From the NCBI GenBank assembly GCA_035534295.1, contig DATLSE010000020.1, positions 41,898-105,897 of the forward strand: a DNA stretch of 64,000 nt, given 5' to 3'. This DNA is from DATKQJ01 sp035534295 (GTDB lineage Bacteria; Chloroflexota; Dormibacteria; Dormibacterales; Dormibacteraceae). Position numbers and translations under genes: made by a program. Shown here piece by piece: positions 34,119 through 42,951 of this stretch. The notes under the pieces are model-generated. The model worked only from the letters and a program-made list of their open reading frames with translations. It searched no databases and was not told the DNA's origin. The stretch's first letter is position 1. Every line of letters begins with the position of its first letter.

Positions 34119-34784
34119 TCAACGCCCCGGCGCTAAGGCGCCGGGGGGACCGAACAGCCCGCGCCCGATTCGGATCATGGTCGATCCCTCGCGGCAGGCG
34201 GCCGGGTAGTCCTGACTCATTCCCATCGACAGCACGGGCAGAGCCCGCCCCAGGCGCTGCTCCACCTCGTCCCGCAGTCTTCGCATTCGTCGAAAGTGGG
34301 GCTGCGGCTCGCCCTCCTGAGGCGCCATGGTCATCAGACCCTCGAGCTCCAGCAGCTCGGCCACCCGAGGGGCCAGCTCAGGCACTGCCTCGGGGGGCAC
34401 CCCGGTCTTGGCCGGCTCCGAAGCAATGTTGACCTCGATCAGCACGCGGCCCCCGCCGGCGCACGCCAGGGCCTGCGCCAGCTCGAGCGAGTCGATGGAC
34501 TGGATCAGCCCAAAGCGGCCCTGGGCCCTACCGACCTTGTTGCGCTGCAGGTGCCCAATCAGGTGCCAGCTCGGGGCCGAGACCTGCTCCATCTTGGCCA
34601 GCGCCTCTTGTACCCGGTTCTCGCCCAGGGCGGTGATACCGGCAGCGAGCGCCCATCGACACTCCTGGGGGCTGCGCCCCTTGGTCGCTGCGACCACCTG
34701 AACCAGCTCTGGATCGGCGCCCGCAAGCTCGATCCGCTGCCGGATCAGAGCCAGGTTGGCGACTAGATCATCGCGGCCAGGCAA
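34119..34784 (-). CDS. yggS: PLP homeostasis protein (YggS/PROSC family)
   Basis: A 221-residue TIM-barrel protein that binds pyridoxal phosphate without known catalysis. VAATKGRSP carries the PLP lysine near residue 30, followed by GENRVQEALAKM, WHLIGHLQRNKVGRA, and SMGMSQDYPAACREGSTMIRIG. GRGLFG is the usual C-terminal signature. It overlaps pgeF by 22 bp. Confidence 0.94.
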   Translation of the reverse strand: MPGRDDLVANLALIRQRIELAGADPELVQVVAATKGRSPQECRWALAAGITALGENRVQEALAKMEQVSAPSWHLIGHLQRNKVGRAQGRFGLIQSIDSLELAQALACAGGGRVLIEVNIASEPAKTGVPPEAVPELAPRVAELLELEGLMTMAPQEGEPQPHFRRMRRLRDEVEQRLGRALPVLSMGMSQDYPAACREGSTMIRIGRGLFGPPGALAPGR

Positions 34785-35446
34785 GCGAAGCGCTCCCCGG
34801 TGGCGGCGCGGCGATGGGAGGGAAACTGTGCGTCCTCTCGGGTGCAGGCGCCATGGGCGTGGACGTGATCGGAGCCCAGCCCCGAACGCAGGAGCTGGGC
34901 GGTGATGCAGGCGCGCAGGTCGAGGAGGATGCGCCCCGCACCCGAGGGACGGGTGAAGGCCGAATCGAAGAGCTCTCCCACCTCCTCACCGACCTCGTAG
35001 CAGGCCCCGCAGATGCCGGGTCCGATCCCGGCCACGACGTCCTCGGGATGGCAATTAAAGTCGCGCTCCATGATCCCCAAAGCGACCTCCACGACCCGTC
35101 CCGCGGTGCCTCTCCAGCCCGAGTGCACGAGGCCCAGGACGCCCCGCCGGGGATCGTGGAGCACCACGCCGTAGCAGTCGGCCAAAAGCAGCATCAGCCC
35201 CAGGCGGGGGCGCTCGGTGATGAGGCCGTCGACGGCCTCCACCGGGCCCGGGCTGCGCACCACGGCGACATCGGCGCCGTGCACGGCCCGAGCCAGAGCG
35301 ACCTGGCTGCCATCGAGCCCGGCGGCAGCGACGAATCGCCGGCGCAAGTCCGCCGACACCATCGAGCCCCAGTCCAGGGTGGAGAAGGCGTGGAGCAGTT
35401 GCGGCGAACGCAGCCCCGGGATGGTCACCGGCTCGGGCTCGGTCAT
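34763..35446 (-). CDS. pgeF: Peptidoglycan editing factor (DUF152, laccase-domain purine nucleoside phosphorylase)
   Basis: The 227-residue DUF152 protein has the zinc/catalytic residues in AVHGADV, LLADCYGVVLHDP and LVHSGWRGTAGRVV, and the C-terminal GPGICGACYEVG. Family members cleave adenosine/inosine and, in E. coli, prevent misincorporation into peptidoglycan precursors. The location between nrdR and yggS inside the dcw-linked cluster fits the latter role. The ATG at 35446 is used; the longer frame is nrdR shadow. Confidence 0.92.
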   Translation of the reverse strand: MTEPEPVTIPGLRSPQLLHAFSTLDWGSMVSADLRRRFVAAAGLDGSQVALARAVHGADVAVVRSPGPVEAVDGLITERPRLGLMLLLADCYGVVLHDPRRGVLGLVHSGWRGTAGRVVEVALGIMERDFNCHPEDVVAGIGPGICGACYEVGEEVGELFDSAFTRPSGAGRILLDLRACITAQLLRSGLGSDHVHAHGACTREDAQFPSHRRAATGERFACLAAMI

Positions 35447-35471
35447 GTCCGGCGCCCGGTCGCCCACGGGG

Positions 35472-35945
35472 CTACTTGCGACGAGCCGCAGGTCGGGCTG
35501 AGAGCACCTGCTCGATCTCGCTCTTGACCTGCTGCAGGTCCATGAACTCACGATAGACCGAGGCAAAGCGGATGTAAGCCACTTCGTCCAGGTGCTTTAG
35601 CCGCTCCATCACCATCTCCCCGATCTCGCCACTTGGGATCTCGACCCGCCCGCTGCGGCGCAGGTCAACCTCGATCTCATCGACGATGGCGTTCAGGCGC
35701 TCGGGCGAGATGTCGCGCTTTTCGGTTGCCTTTTTGAGCCCGGCGAACAGCTTGTGAGGATCGAAGTCCTCGCGCCGGCCGTCCTTTTTGGTGACGAAGA
35801 ACGGCACCGTCTCGATCCGCTCGTAGGTGGTGAAGCGCTGCCCGCACTGCAGGCATTCGCGCCTCCGGCGGATGGCCTCGCCGACCTCGGAGTCACGCGA
35901 GTCAACCACCTTGAGGTCGTTGTGTCCACAGTAGGGGCAGCGCAA
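35472..35945 (-). CDS. nrdR: Transcriptional repressor NrdR
   Basis: A 157-residue regulator of ribonucleotide reductase genes. It has an N-terminal zinc ribbon (CPYCGHND ... CLQCGQRFTTYERIE) and an ATP-cone domain (VTKKDGRREDFDPHKLFAGLKKA split near residues 50-72). It binds NrdR boxes in response to dATP/ATP. The C-terminus is basic (SARPAARRK). It is 13 bp downstream of ftsZ. Confidence 0.96.
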   Translation of the reverse strand: MRCPYCGHNDLKVVDSRDSEVGEAIRRRRECLQCGQRFTTYERIETVPFFVTKKDGRREDFDPHKLFAGLKKATEKRDISPERLNAIVDEIEVDLRRSGRVEIPSGEIGEMVMERLKHLDEVAYIRFASVYREFMDLQQVKSEIEQVLSARPAARRK

Positions 35946-35958
35946 TCTGAATCAGCTC

Positions 35959-37053
35959 CTAGATCCGGCCGCGCAGAAAGGTCGGGATCTCGAGGTCGGC
36001 GTCGTCCCCGCCGAAGCTGGGCCTGGTGTCGACCAGGGGCCGCTTGTACTCGATCGCGGTGTGCTCTCCCACCACGCCCTGGCTGGACGCCGTGACGGGG
36101 CGGCTGCGGGCCCCGAAGCCGGTGGCGATGACGGTGATCTTGACCTCGCCTTGCATGCGGTCATCGTTGACCACGCCGAAGATGATGTTGGCCTCGGGGT
36201 CAGCCGAGGCGCGCACGATCTCGGCCGCCTTCTGGCACTCGAAAAGGGTGATGTCCTTGCCCGCGGTGATGTTGAAGAGGATGCCGTGGGCGCCGTCGAT
36301 CGAGGTTTCGAGCAGCGGGCTGGCGACCGCCTGCTTGGCCGCGTCCTCGGCCCGGTTGTCCCCGGAGCCGAATCCGATCCCCATGAGCGCCTCTCCGGTC
36401 TCGGTCATGACCGACTTGACGTCGGCGAAGTCCAGGTTGATGACGCCCGGATTCACGATGAGGTCGGCGATTCCCTGAACCCCCTGGCGCAGTACGTCGT
36501 CGGCGATTCGGAACGCCTCCTCCAAGGTGGTCTTCCGATCCACGACCTGGGCCAAACGATCGTTGGGGATCACGATCAGGGCGTCCACCTTGTCGCGCAG
36601 GCTCCGGATACCCTCCTCGGCGCTGTCGTTGCGAACCTTTCCCTCCCAGAGAAAGGGACGGGTGACGACGCCGATGGTGAGCGCGCCCTCGGCCTTGGCC
36701 ACTTCGGCGATGACCGAGGACGACCCGGTGCCGGTGCCCCCGCCCATACCCGCGGTCACGAACACCATGTCGGTGTCCTTGACCAACTCGCTGAGCTCGG
36801 CCCGGCTCTCCTCGGCTGCGTCGCGACCCTTGGTCCAGTCACCCCCTGAACCCAGGCCCCGCGTCAGCTTGCGCCCGATGTTGACCTTGATGTCGGCGTT
36901 GCACCGCTCGAGAGCCTGCAGATCAGTGTTGACGGCGATGAACTCCACACCCTTGAGCGAGGCCGAGATCATGCGGTTGACCGCGTTCCCTCCGCCACCG
37001 CCGGCGCCGATGACTTTGATCCGTGCCCGTCCGTCCTGGCGATCGCCCTTCAT
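35959..37053 (-). CDS. ftsZ: Cell division protein FtsZ
   Basis: Tubulin-like GTPase that forms the division ring. The 364-residue protein has IKVIGAGGGGGNAVNRMI, the signature GMGGGTGTGSS, and the C-terminal peptide ADLEIPTFLRGR that binds FtsA and other partners. I chose ATG 37053 because AGGAGGT lies five bases upstream; the open frame runs further upstream but lacks a ribosome binding site. The C-terminal linker is short (about 40 residues). Confidence 0.98.
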   Translation of the reverse strand: MKGDRQDGRARIKVIGAGGGGGNAVNRMISASLKGVEFIAVNTDLQALERCNADIKVNIGRKLTRGLGSGGDWTKGRDAAEESRAELSELVKDTDMVFVTAGMGGGTGTGSSSVIAEVAKAEGALTIGVVTRPFLWEGKVRNDSAEEGIRSLRDKVDALIVIPNDRLAQVVDRKTTLEEAFRIADDVLRQGVQGIADLIVNPGVINLDFADVKSVMTETGEALMGIGFGSGDNRAEDAAKQAVASPLLETSIDGAHGILFNITAGKDITLFECQKAAEIVRASADPEANIIFGVVNDDRMQGEVKITVIATGFGARSRPVTASSQGVVGEHTAIEYKRPLVDTRPSFGGDDADLEIPTFLRGRI

Positions 37054-37144
37054 GGTTACCTCCTGCATTTTTTCGGCCTGTCCGTCCAAGAATCCGAGCT
37101 GCGCGTGACGCCCGGCGTCATCGGTCATCCTCTCTGCCCCCCGC

Positions 37145-38380
37145 CTAGAAGAAGTCGCGCAGCCATCTCACCGTCTTCTGATAGGCGCCGCCCATGGCCG
37201 GGTTCTGGGCCAGGGCGCGCGACGACGAGGCGGGCTGGGCGTGCATGCCCCAGCGCACCAGACCGATCGCGGTGGCGTGCGAGGGGCCCCCAGCGCGGTC
37301 GGCCAATCCACCCACTCCGGTCGGCAGGCCAAGCCGGACCGCCGAGTCAAAGACCGACTGCGCGGCGTCGGTGGTTCCCATCAGTCGGGCACCGCCCCCA
37401 CTCACCACCACCCCGGCCGGGAGCAGGCCGTCGAAACCGCTCTTGCGCACCTCGCTCCGCGCCAGCTGAAAGATCTCGCGCAGACGCGGCCCGATGATCT
37501 CGGCCAGATAGCGGCGGGGACTGGTCATGAGGCGATCACCGCCCACCTGTCGGAGCTCGATCAGCTCCTCGGCCGGGATCGCCTCGGCCAGGGTGTGGCC
37601 GTAGTGCAACTTCAACGCCTCAGCGTCGGCCAACGTCGTCTTGAGCCCGATGGCTACGTCGTTGGTCACCTGATTGCCGCCCACCGGGAGCACGGCCAGG
37701 TGAAAGGCGCTGCCCTCGTTGTAGACCACCACGTCCGTGGTGCCAGCGCCGATGTCGATCAGGCAGACCCCGAGTTCGATCTCGTTGGCCTGGAGCACGC
37801 CCTCGCCCGTGGCCAGGCCCTGGTACACCACGTCCTCCACGTCCAGTCCCGCCTGATGGACACACTTGATCACGTTCTGGAGCGAGGTCTGAGCCGCGGT
37901 CACGATCAGGGTCTCGACCTCCAAGCGGTGTCCGGTCATCCCCACCGCCTCCTTCACCCCCTCCTGGCCATCGACGATGAAGGCTCGGGGCAGAACGTGA
38001 ATGACCTGGCGGTCGCTGGGCACGCTGACCGCGCGCGCCGCCTCGATCACGCGTTGCACGTCGTCGGCGTCGATGTCGCGGTCGGGGCGCGCGACCGCGA
38101 TCACGCCCCGGCTCACCTGCGCTGAAAGGTGGGGGCCACCGAGCGAGACCACCACCGCCTCGGCCCGGACCCCGGCCATCCGCTCGGCCGAGACCACCGC
38201 CGCCTGGATGGCGTGCACGGTCTTCTCGATGTTGACCACCACGCCCTTGCGCAGGCCCTCGGCTGGAGCTTCGCCGACCCCGAGGACCGATATCCCACCA
38301 TAGTCGTCTGATTCGGCGATGACGGTGGCCACCTTGCTGGTGCCGAGATCAAGGCCGACGACACGCTTACGCCTGGACAC
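37145..38380 (-). CDS. ftsA: Cell division protein FtsA
   Basis: Actin-like membrane tether of FtsZ, 411 residues from the GTG at 38380. It shows the start VSRRKRVVGLDLGTSKVATV, the 1C domain region (GGPHLSAQVSRGVIAVA near residue 77), the phosphate-2 loop CLIDIGAGTTDVVVYNEG and SGGGARLMG. A C-terminal amphipathic helix is present (GGAYQKTVRWLRDFF), as expected for membrane binding. Upstream frame to 38488 is open but non-conserved; AGGAGG is 14 bases before the GTG. Confidence 0.95.
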   Translation of the reverse strand: MSRRKRVVGLDLGTSKVATVIAESDDYGGISVLGVGEAPAEGLRKGVVVNIEKTVHAIQAAVVSAERMAGVRAEAVVVSLGGPHLSAQVSRGVIAVARPDRDIDADDVQRVIEAARAVSVPSDRQVIHVLPRAFIVDGQEGVKEAVGMTGHRLEVETLIVTAAQTSLQNVIKCVHQAGLDVEDVVYQGLATGEGVLQANEIELGVCLIDIGAGTTDVVVYNEGSAFHLAVLPVGGNQVTNDVAIGLKTTLADAEALKLHYGHTLAEAIPAEELIELRQVGGDRLMTSPRRYLAEIIGPRLREIFQLARSEVRKSGFDGLLPAGVVVSGGGARLMGTTDAAQSVFDSAVRLGLPTGVGGLADRAGGPSHATAIGLVRWGMHAQPASSSRALAQNPAMGGAYQKTVRWLRDFF

Positions 38381-38437
38381 GAAGTGCTGGGATGCCTCCT
38401 GGAACGATTGCAAGGACGACCTGGCGGGTCGTCGGTG

Positions 38438-38443
38438 AGTATA
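38438..38443 (-). promoter_or_regulatory. Possible -10 element upstream of ftsA
   Basis: TATACT on the minus strand, about 58 bp before the ftsA GTG, within the 177-bp gap between sbp and ftsA, the largest gap in the division cluster. The matching -35 (TGGTCA, 18 bp upstream) is weak. It may give ftsA-ftsZ their own promoter. Confidence 0.35.
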
Positions 38444-38557
38444 GCGGCCTTTGGGGCAAATGACCAGATATTGTGTGTCTTGGGCCAAGCCCGCACAGAT
38501 GTAGTAGGTGTAACCCCGCTAGGGCATGGTTGCCAGGCTACAGGTTGTGGCTGGGAA

Positions 38558-38890
38558 TCAAAGGTAATGGCGCCGGATCGCGGCCACGTTGGTGAAGATG
38601 CGGACGCCGAAGGCGACGATGGCGGCGATCGAGAGGTCGACACCCAACTTGTCCCCGACAAAGGTTAAGGCGGCGGCCAGGGCGCTGTTGGTGATCAGCC
38701 CGGTGAGAAATATGCGGGGCTCAAAGGTGCCGGCGAGATAGCCCTTGAAGGCCCCGAATATGGAGTCCAGTCCGGCCAGCAGACCGACCGCGGTGTAGCG
38801 CGCGTAGGCCACCGGGATGGTCACCGGCGAGAGCAGCCCGATCCCAATGCCGATCAGGATGCACACCACCGCCACCGTGATCACGCGCAC
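38558..38890 (-). CDS. sbp: Small basic protein (DUF1290)
   Basis: A 110-residue protein with three to four membrane helices of the DUF1290 family (B. subtilis Sbp): IPVAYARYTAVGLLAGLDS and ITNSALAAALTFVGDKLGVDL are typical. It sits between ftsQ (10-bp overlap) and ftsA, the same slot as in Bacillus and many Actinobacteriota. A division-related role is inferred from that conserved location only. Confidence 0.9.
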   Translation of the reverse strand: MRVITVAVVCILIGIGIGLLSPVTIPVAYARYTAVGLLAGLDSIFGAFKGYLAGTFEPRIFLTGLITNSALAAALTFVGDKLGVDLSIAAIVAFGVRIFTNVAAIRRHYL

Positions 38891-39819
38891 GTCGATTTCA
38901 CCTGGGAGATCGTAGGCGATGGCTGGGGCGATGGCTGGGGCGCCGCCTTATCCGTGGTGTGATGCACGGCCACGGCGTACGGGTTCATGACGTTGACGTA
39001 GACCAGGGTCGGACTGTTCAAGTCCTCGTATTTGGAAATCGCCTGCAGGGCGGCCACCTTGGCTCCCAGCGTGGCGAACTCGGAGGGGGTCAAAACACGC
39101 CCGAAGATCGCCGTCCAGCCCCGGGCCGAGACCATGGTCAGATCGCCACAGGAGTCGATCTGAAACGAGCCCACGCCCTGCCCGATGAGTCCCGGCAGCT
39201 GGCGCTGGATCCGGACCAGCGCTACCAGCAGTCGCTGGCTGAGCAGAGGCCGACCGGCGCGCGTGCTTGCGGCCGGGGGGCCGTGGATGGCCAAGAGGGG
39301 AGACGAGCCGGCCGGGGCCGGAGCCAGGGCCGTGCCGTCAGGCGACACGAGCCAGGCCGGCGCGCCACCCACACTGTAGGTCGCGACCGGATCCCACTCC
39401 TGGATCGAGATCGTGACCCGGTCGGGCAGGGCCACGGCGACCTGGGCCGAGCGCACCCAGCTCGAACCCTCGAGCCCGGTCGCGGCCGCCACGGGGTCGA
39501 TGCTGAGCACCGACGCGTTCGATCCCAGGCCGGCCAGGTGCCTGACCTGGAGTGAGGTCAGATGAGCGTTTCCGCGGACCACCAGCTCTCGGTCATTGAG
39601 CGCGGGGTCGTGGAGCAAGAAGACCAGCAGCGCAAGCTCAACTAGGGCCAGCGCGAGCGCGAGCATCCGCCTCGGGCGCCGCCCCGGATCTGACCCTGGC
39701 CGATCGCCCTCGGCCCCCAGCCGAGCCCAGCTCTGGCCCCGCAGCGGGCGGGCCCGATCCTCCGCCTGCGGCCACTGGGGCCGGGGCAGGATCGAGCGCC
39801 GGCGGCGCCGGAACTTCAC
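38881..39819 (-). CDS. ftsQ: Cell division protein FtsQ/DivIB
   Basis: Bitopic divisome protein of 312 residues. A long basic cytoplasmic N-terminus (MKFRRRRRSILPRPQ...) is followed by one helix (MLALALALVELALLVFLL, about 52-69), the POTRA domain (ELVVRGNAHLTSLQVRHLAGL) and the FtsQ beta domain (LPDRVTISIQEWDPVATY). The tail is Pro/Ser rich. GTG at 39819 starts 2 bp after the ddl stop. Confidence 0.92.
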   Translation of the reverse strand: MKFRRRRRSILPRPQWPQAEDRARPLRGQSWARLGAEGDRPGSDPGRRPRRMLALALALVELALLVFLLHDPALNDRELVVRGNAHLTSLQVRHLAGLGSNASVLSIDPVAAATGLEGSSWVRSAQVAVALPDRVTISIQEWDPVATYSVGGAPAWLVSPDGTALAPAPAGSSPLLAIHGPPAASTRAGRPLLSQRLLVALVRIQRQLPGLIGQGVGSFQIDSCGDLTMVSARGWTAIFGRVLTPSEFATLGAKVAALQAISKYEDLNSPTLVYVNVMNPYAVAVHHTTDKAAPQPSPQPSPTISQVKSTCA

Positions 39820-39821
39820 CC

Positions 39822-40742
39822 TCAGCGGCCCTCGCCGGACCGGGCCAGCGCGCTCTGGACCAGGCCCAGGCAGAGCTCTGGAAATTCGATCCCGCCAGCT
39901 CGGGCGGCGTCGGGGAACAACGAGAGCGGGGTCAGGCCAGGCACGGTGTTGACCTCCAGAACAAACGCGGTGCCGGATTGATCCACGATGAAATCGATCC
40001 GGGCCATACCCTCACAGCCCAGCCCCACAAACGCCCTCAGGGCGTCAGCCTCGACGCGCCGGAGGACCTCGGTGGGCAGCCGCGCGGGGATGACGTGGTG
40101 GCTTCCCCCGGGGGTGTATTTGGCCTGGTAGTCGTACACCTGAGCGGTGTAGGTGATCTCGATCGGAGGCAGGACCCGCAGGGGTCGGTCCAGGACGCCG
40201 ACCGTGATCTCCATCCCGGAGACGAAGCGCTGGGCCATGACACGGCGGTCGTGCCTGCGGGCGAGCTCGAGCGCCGGCTGCACCTGATCCGGCGAGATGG
40301 CGATGCTGAGGCCGATCGTTGATCCCTCTCGGACCGGCTTCACCACCAGGGGCAGGCCGAGGCGCGAGATGGGACCAGAGTTGGGTTCGTCGGATCCCAC
40401 CTCCTCGAAATCTGGCACGCTGAGACCCAAGCGCCCGAGCTCGTGGTTGCACCGCACCTTGTCCATGCAGAGCGCACTGGCCAGGATTCCCGATCCCGTG
40501 TAGGCGAGCCCGGCGAGCTCGCACAGAGCCTGGACCCGGCCGTCCTCACCGCCCCGCCCATGGAGTGCGATGAAGGCCGCGTCGAACTCGCCGCCCGCCA
40601 GCTGCGGCCACAGGTTGCGGTCCGCCTCCACCGCCACCGCGTTCACGCCCGCCTCGACCAGCGCCTCGACCACGGCGGCCCCCGAGAGCAGGCTCACCTC
40701 GCGCTCGGCCGAATCACCACCGCAGATCACGGCCACCCTCAT
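39822..40742 (-). CDS. ddl: D-alanine-D-alanine ligase
   Basis: ATP-grasp enzyme that joins two D-Ala for peptidoglycan. The 306 residues carry VAVICGGDSAEREVSLLSG, ALHGRGGEDGRVQALCEL, LVVKPVREGSTIGLSI and VLEVNTVPGLTPLSL, including metal-binding Glu/Asn. ATG at 40742 overlaps the murB TGA (ATGA). The sequence is complete and normal in length. Confidence 0.97.
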   Translation of the reverse strand: MRVAVICGGDSAEREVSLLSGAAVVEALVEAGVNAVAVEADRNLWPQLAGGEFDAAFIALHGRGGEDGRVQALCELAGLAYTGSGILASALCMDKVRCNHELGRLGLSVPDFEEVGSDEPNSGPISRLGLPLVVKPVREGSTIGLSIAISPDQVQPALELARRHDRRVMAQRFVSGMEITVGVLDRPLRVLPPIEITYTAQVYDYQAKYTPGGSHHVIPARLPTEVLRRVEADALRAFVGLGCEGMARIDFIVDQSGTAFVLEVNTVPGLTPLSLFPDAARAGGIEFPELCLGLVQSALARSGEGR

Positions 40743-41656
40743 GTCCACCTTCCCACTCTCTCCACCTCCGGTTCGAGCTCGACTCCGATCCGCTCCAGCA
40801 CCGCAGCCTGAACTCTTCTGATGAGGCGGTCGACGTCGGCGGCCGAGGCGCCCGAGCGGTTGATGATGAAGTTGGCGTGCTGGCTTGACACCGCCGCTCC
40901 GCCCTCTATCTCGCCCCTCATGCCTGCGGCCTCGATCAAGCGCCCGGCAGAATCCCGATCCGGGTTCCGAAACACGCTGCCACAGCTGCGCTGCTTCAGG
41001 GGCTGGGTGCGACGACGCTCGAGTAGAAACGCAGCCATGCGCGCCTGGGCCGCCTCGGGATCTCCCGGACTGAGTCGCAGCGTGGCGCTCAGCACCACGG
41101 CGCCCGACAGCGAGCCCGAACGCAGGGCCGAGGTGCGATAGCCAAGCTCGAGTTCTGACGCCGTCCACTCCCGGAGCCCCAGCCCCGGGGCCCAGCCCTG
41201 AACGCGCTCCAGCACCTGGGACATGTCACCACCCCAGCAGCCGGCGTTCTGATAGACCGCTCCCCCCACCGTGCCCGGGACTCCCACCGCCCATTCGAGG
41301 CCGGTCAATCCGGCCTGGGCCGAGATTCGCGCCAGCCGCATCATGCGCAGCCCGGCGTCGGCGCGAAGGAGTTCGCCCTCGATCCGGTGCGAGCGCGCTC
41401 GGCAGAGCATCACCAACCCCTCCACACCGGCGTCGGCGACCAGAAGATTGGTCCCCGCGCCCAGGATCAGATACGGTATCCCGCGCCCAGAGCAGGCCTC
41501 CACCAGCTCGAGCAGGACCTGCGTGCTCGTCACCTCGACCAGGAAATCAGCCCTCCCCCCCACACCGAGTGAGGTATGACGGGCCAGTGGATGATCCCTC
41601 ATGACCCCCGCTAGGCCGCCCAGCCACCTGAGGTTATCCTCGCTCTGCCAGCCCAT
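40739..41656 (-). CDS. murB: UDP-N-acetylenolpyruvoylglucosamine reductase
   Basis: FAD enzyme that reduces UDP-GlcNAc-enolpyruvate to UDP-MurNAc. In 305 residues: HTSLGVGGRADFLV, LGAGTNLLVADAGVEGLV, GVPGTVGGAVYQNAGCWGG, and CGSVFRNPDRDSAGRLIEAAG with the catalytic Ser. A type I MurB. ATG at 41656 overlaps the end of murC by 23 bp; a second ATG (41602) would drop 18 residues. Confidence 0.97.
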   Translation of the reverse strand: MGWQSEDNLRWLGGLAGVMRDHPLARHTSLGVGGRADFLVEVTSTQVLLELVEACSGRGIPYLILGAGTNLLVADAGVEGLVMLCRARSHRIEGELLRADAGLRMMRLARISAQAGLTGLEWAVGVPGTVGGAVYQNAGCWGGDMSQVLERVQGWAPGLGLREWTASELELGYRTSALRSGSLSGAVVLSATLRLSPGDPEAAQARMAAFLLERRRTQPLKQRSCGSVFRNPDRDSAGRLIEAAGMRGEIEGGAAVSSQHANFIINRSGASAADVDRLIRRVQAAVLERIGVELEPEVERVGRWT

Positions 41657-42932
41657 CTCCCACCTCGCGGAGATCGCCCGCGCCCATCAGCAGAACCACG
41701 TCTTTGGGCCGCGCCCGGGACCGCACCCAGCTCCCCACCGCAGCCAGGTCAGGGGCAAAGTCGACCCCGATCGTCTCCGCCAGGCGCCGGCTGCTGAGCT
41801 CGCGTGGATTGGGCTCGCCGGCGCCGTAGATCTCGCACACCAGGGCTGCGTCGGCGCCGGACAGGGCGGCCCCGAATTCGCGTTCAAAGGCCTCGTACCG
41901 GCTGTAGCGATGAGGTTGGAACACCGCCAGAACGCGCTCCCCGCCGAGCGCGCGCGCCGCCTCCAGAACCGCCCGGATCTCGGTCGGGTGATGAGCGTAG
42001 TCATCGAAGATGGAGGCGCCTCGGTACTGCCCCAGGCGCTCCAGGCGGCGCCGGGCCCCGGTGAATCCGGCCAGCGACTCAAGCCCGACCTTTGGTGGGA
42101 TCCCGAGCTCGCAGGCCATGGCCAGAGCCCCGGTCGCGTTCTGCAGGTTGTGCCGTCCGGGTACGCCGAGGCGAAGCGCCATGGTGCCCCCTGAGGGCGG
42201 CCGCACCTCTGCCCCGCCCCCCGCCTGCGGTCGACAGACCCAGTCGGCGGAGGGATCGAAGCCGTACGTCACCCGCCGCCCGGAAGTGCCCAGGGCGGCG
42301 GCCAGGGGGTCGTCGGCACAGACCACCGCGAGGCCTGTGGCGGGAAGCCGCGCCAGGAACTCGGCGAAGACGCCGCGCACCTGGTCCAGGTCGGCGAAGT
42401 GATCCGGATGGTCGAACTCGACATTGGTGACCAGCGCGTGCTGGGGATGATGCAGGACCAGCGTTCCGTCAGACTCGTCGGCCTCGGCCACCAGCCAATC
42501 GGAGCTCCCCGCACGCGAGCTACCCCCATCTCCGACCAGGATCGTGGGGTCCCAGCCCGCGGCCTCAAGAATGCGGCCCAGCATCAACGTGACCGTGGTT
42601 TTGCCGTGGCTTCCAGCCACGGCAACCGAGCGCTGCTGGCCGATCAGACGAGCCAGACACTGCGCCCGGCTCAACACCTCGATCCCGCACCGGTGCGCCT
42701 CCTCGATCTCGGCGGCCGCCGACCGCGCGGCACCGCTGTATACGACCAGATCCTGGCCCGACACGTGCTCTGGATCGTGTCCGACCAGGCTCCGGATACC
42801 GGATCGAGCCAGAAGCTCAGTGGTCTTGGATGCGATGAGGTCGCACCCACTCACCTCATCACCGCGGGCGGCGTAAACCTTGGCCAGAGCCGAGACTCCG
42901 GAGCCGCCGAGACCGATCAGGTGGACCCTCAT
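41634..42932 (-). CDS. murC: UDP-N-acetylmuramate-L-alanine ligase
   Basis: Adds the first stem-peptide residue, L-Ala. The 432-residue Mur ligase has the N-terminal IGLGGSGVSALAKV, the ATP loop VAGSHGKTTVTLMLG, EADESDGTLVLHHP, TNVEFDHPDHF and IFDDYAHHPTEIRAVL. Gene order murG-murC-murB is standard. Confidence 0.97.
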   Translation of the reverse strand: MRVHLIGLGGSGVSALAKVYAARGDEVSGCDLIASKTTELLARSGIRSLVGHDPEHVSGQDLVVYSGAARSAAAEIEEAHRCGIEVLSRAQCLARLIGQQRSVAVAGSHGKTTVTLMLGRILEAAGWDPTILVGDGGSSRAGSSDWLVAEADESDGTLVLHHPQHALVTNVEFDHPDHFADLDQVRGVFAEFLARLPATGLAVVCADDPLAAALGTSGRRVTYGFDPSADWVCRPQAGGGAEVRPPSGGTMALRLGVPGRHNLQNATGALAMACELGIPPKVGLESLAGFTGARRRLERLGQYRGASIFDDYAHHPTEIRAVLEAARALGGERVLAVFQPHRYSRYEAFEREFGAALSGADAALVCEIYGAGEPNPRELSSRRLAETIGVDFAPDLAAVGSWVRSRARPKDVVLLMGAGDLREVGDGLAERG

Positions 42933-42951
42933 CTCATACCGTCCCCCGGCA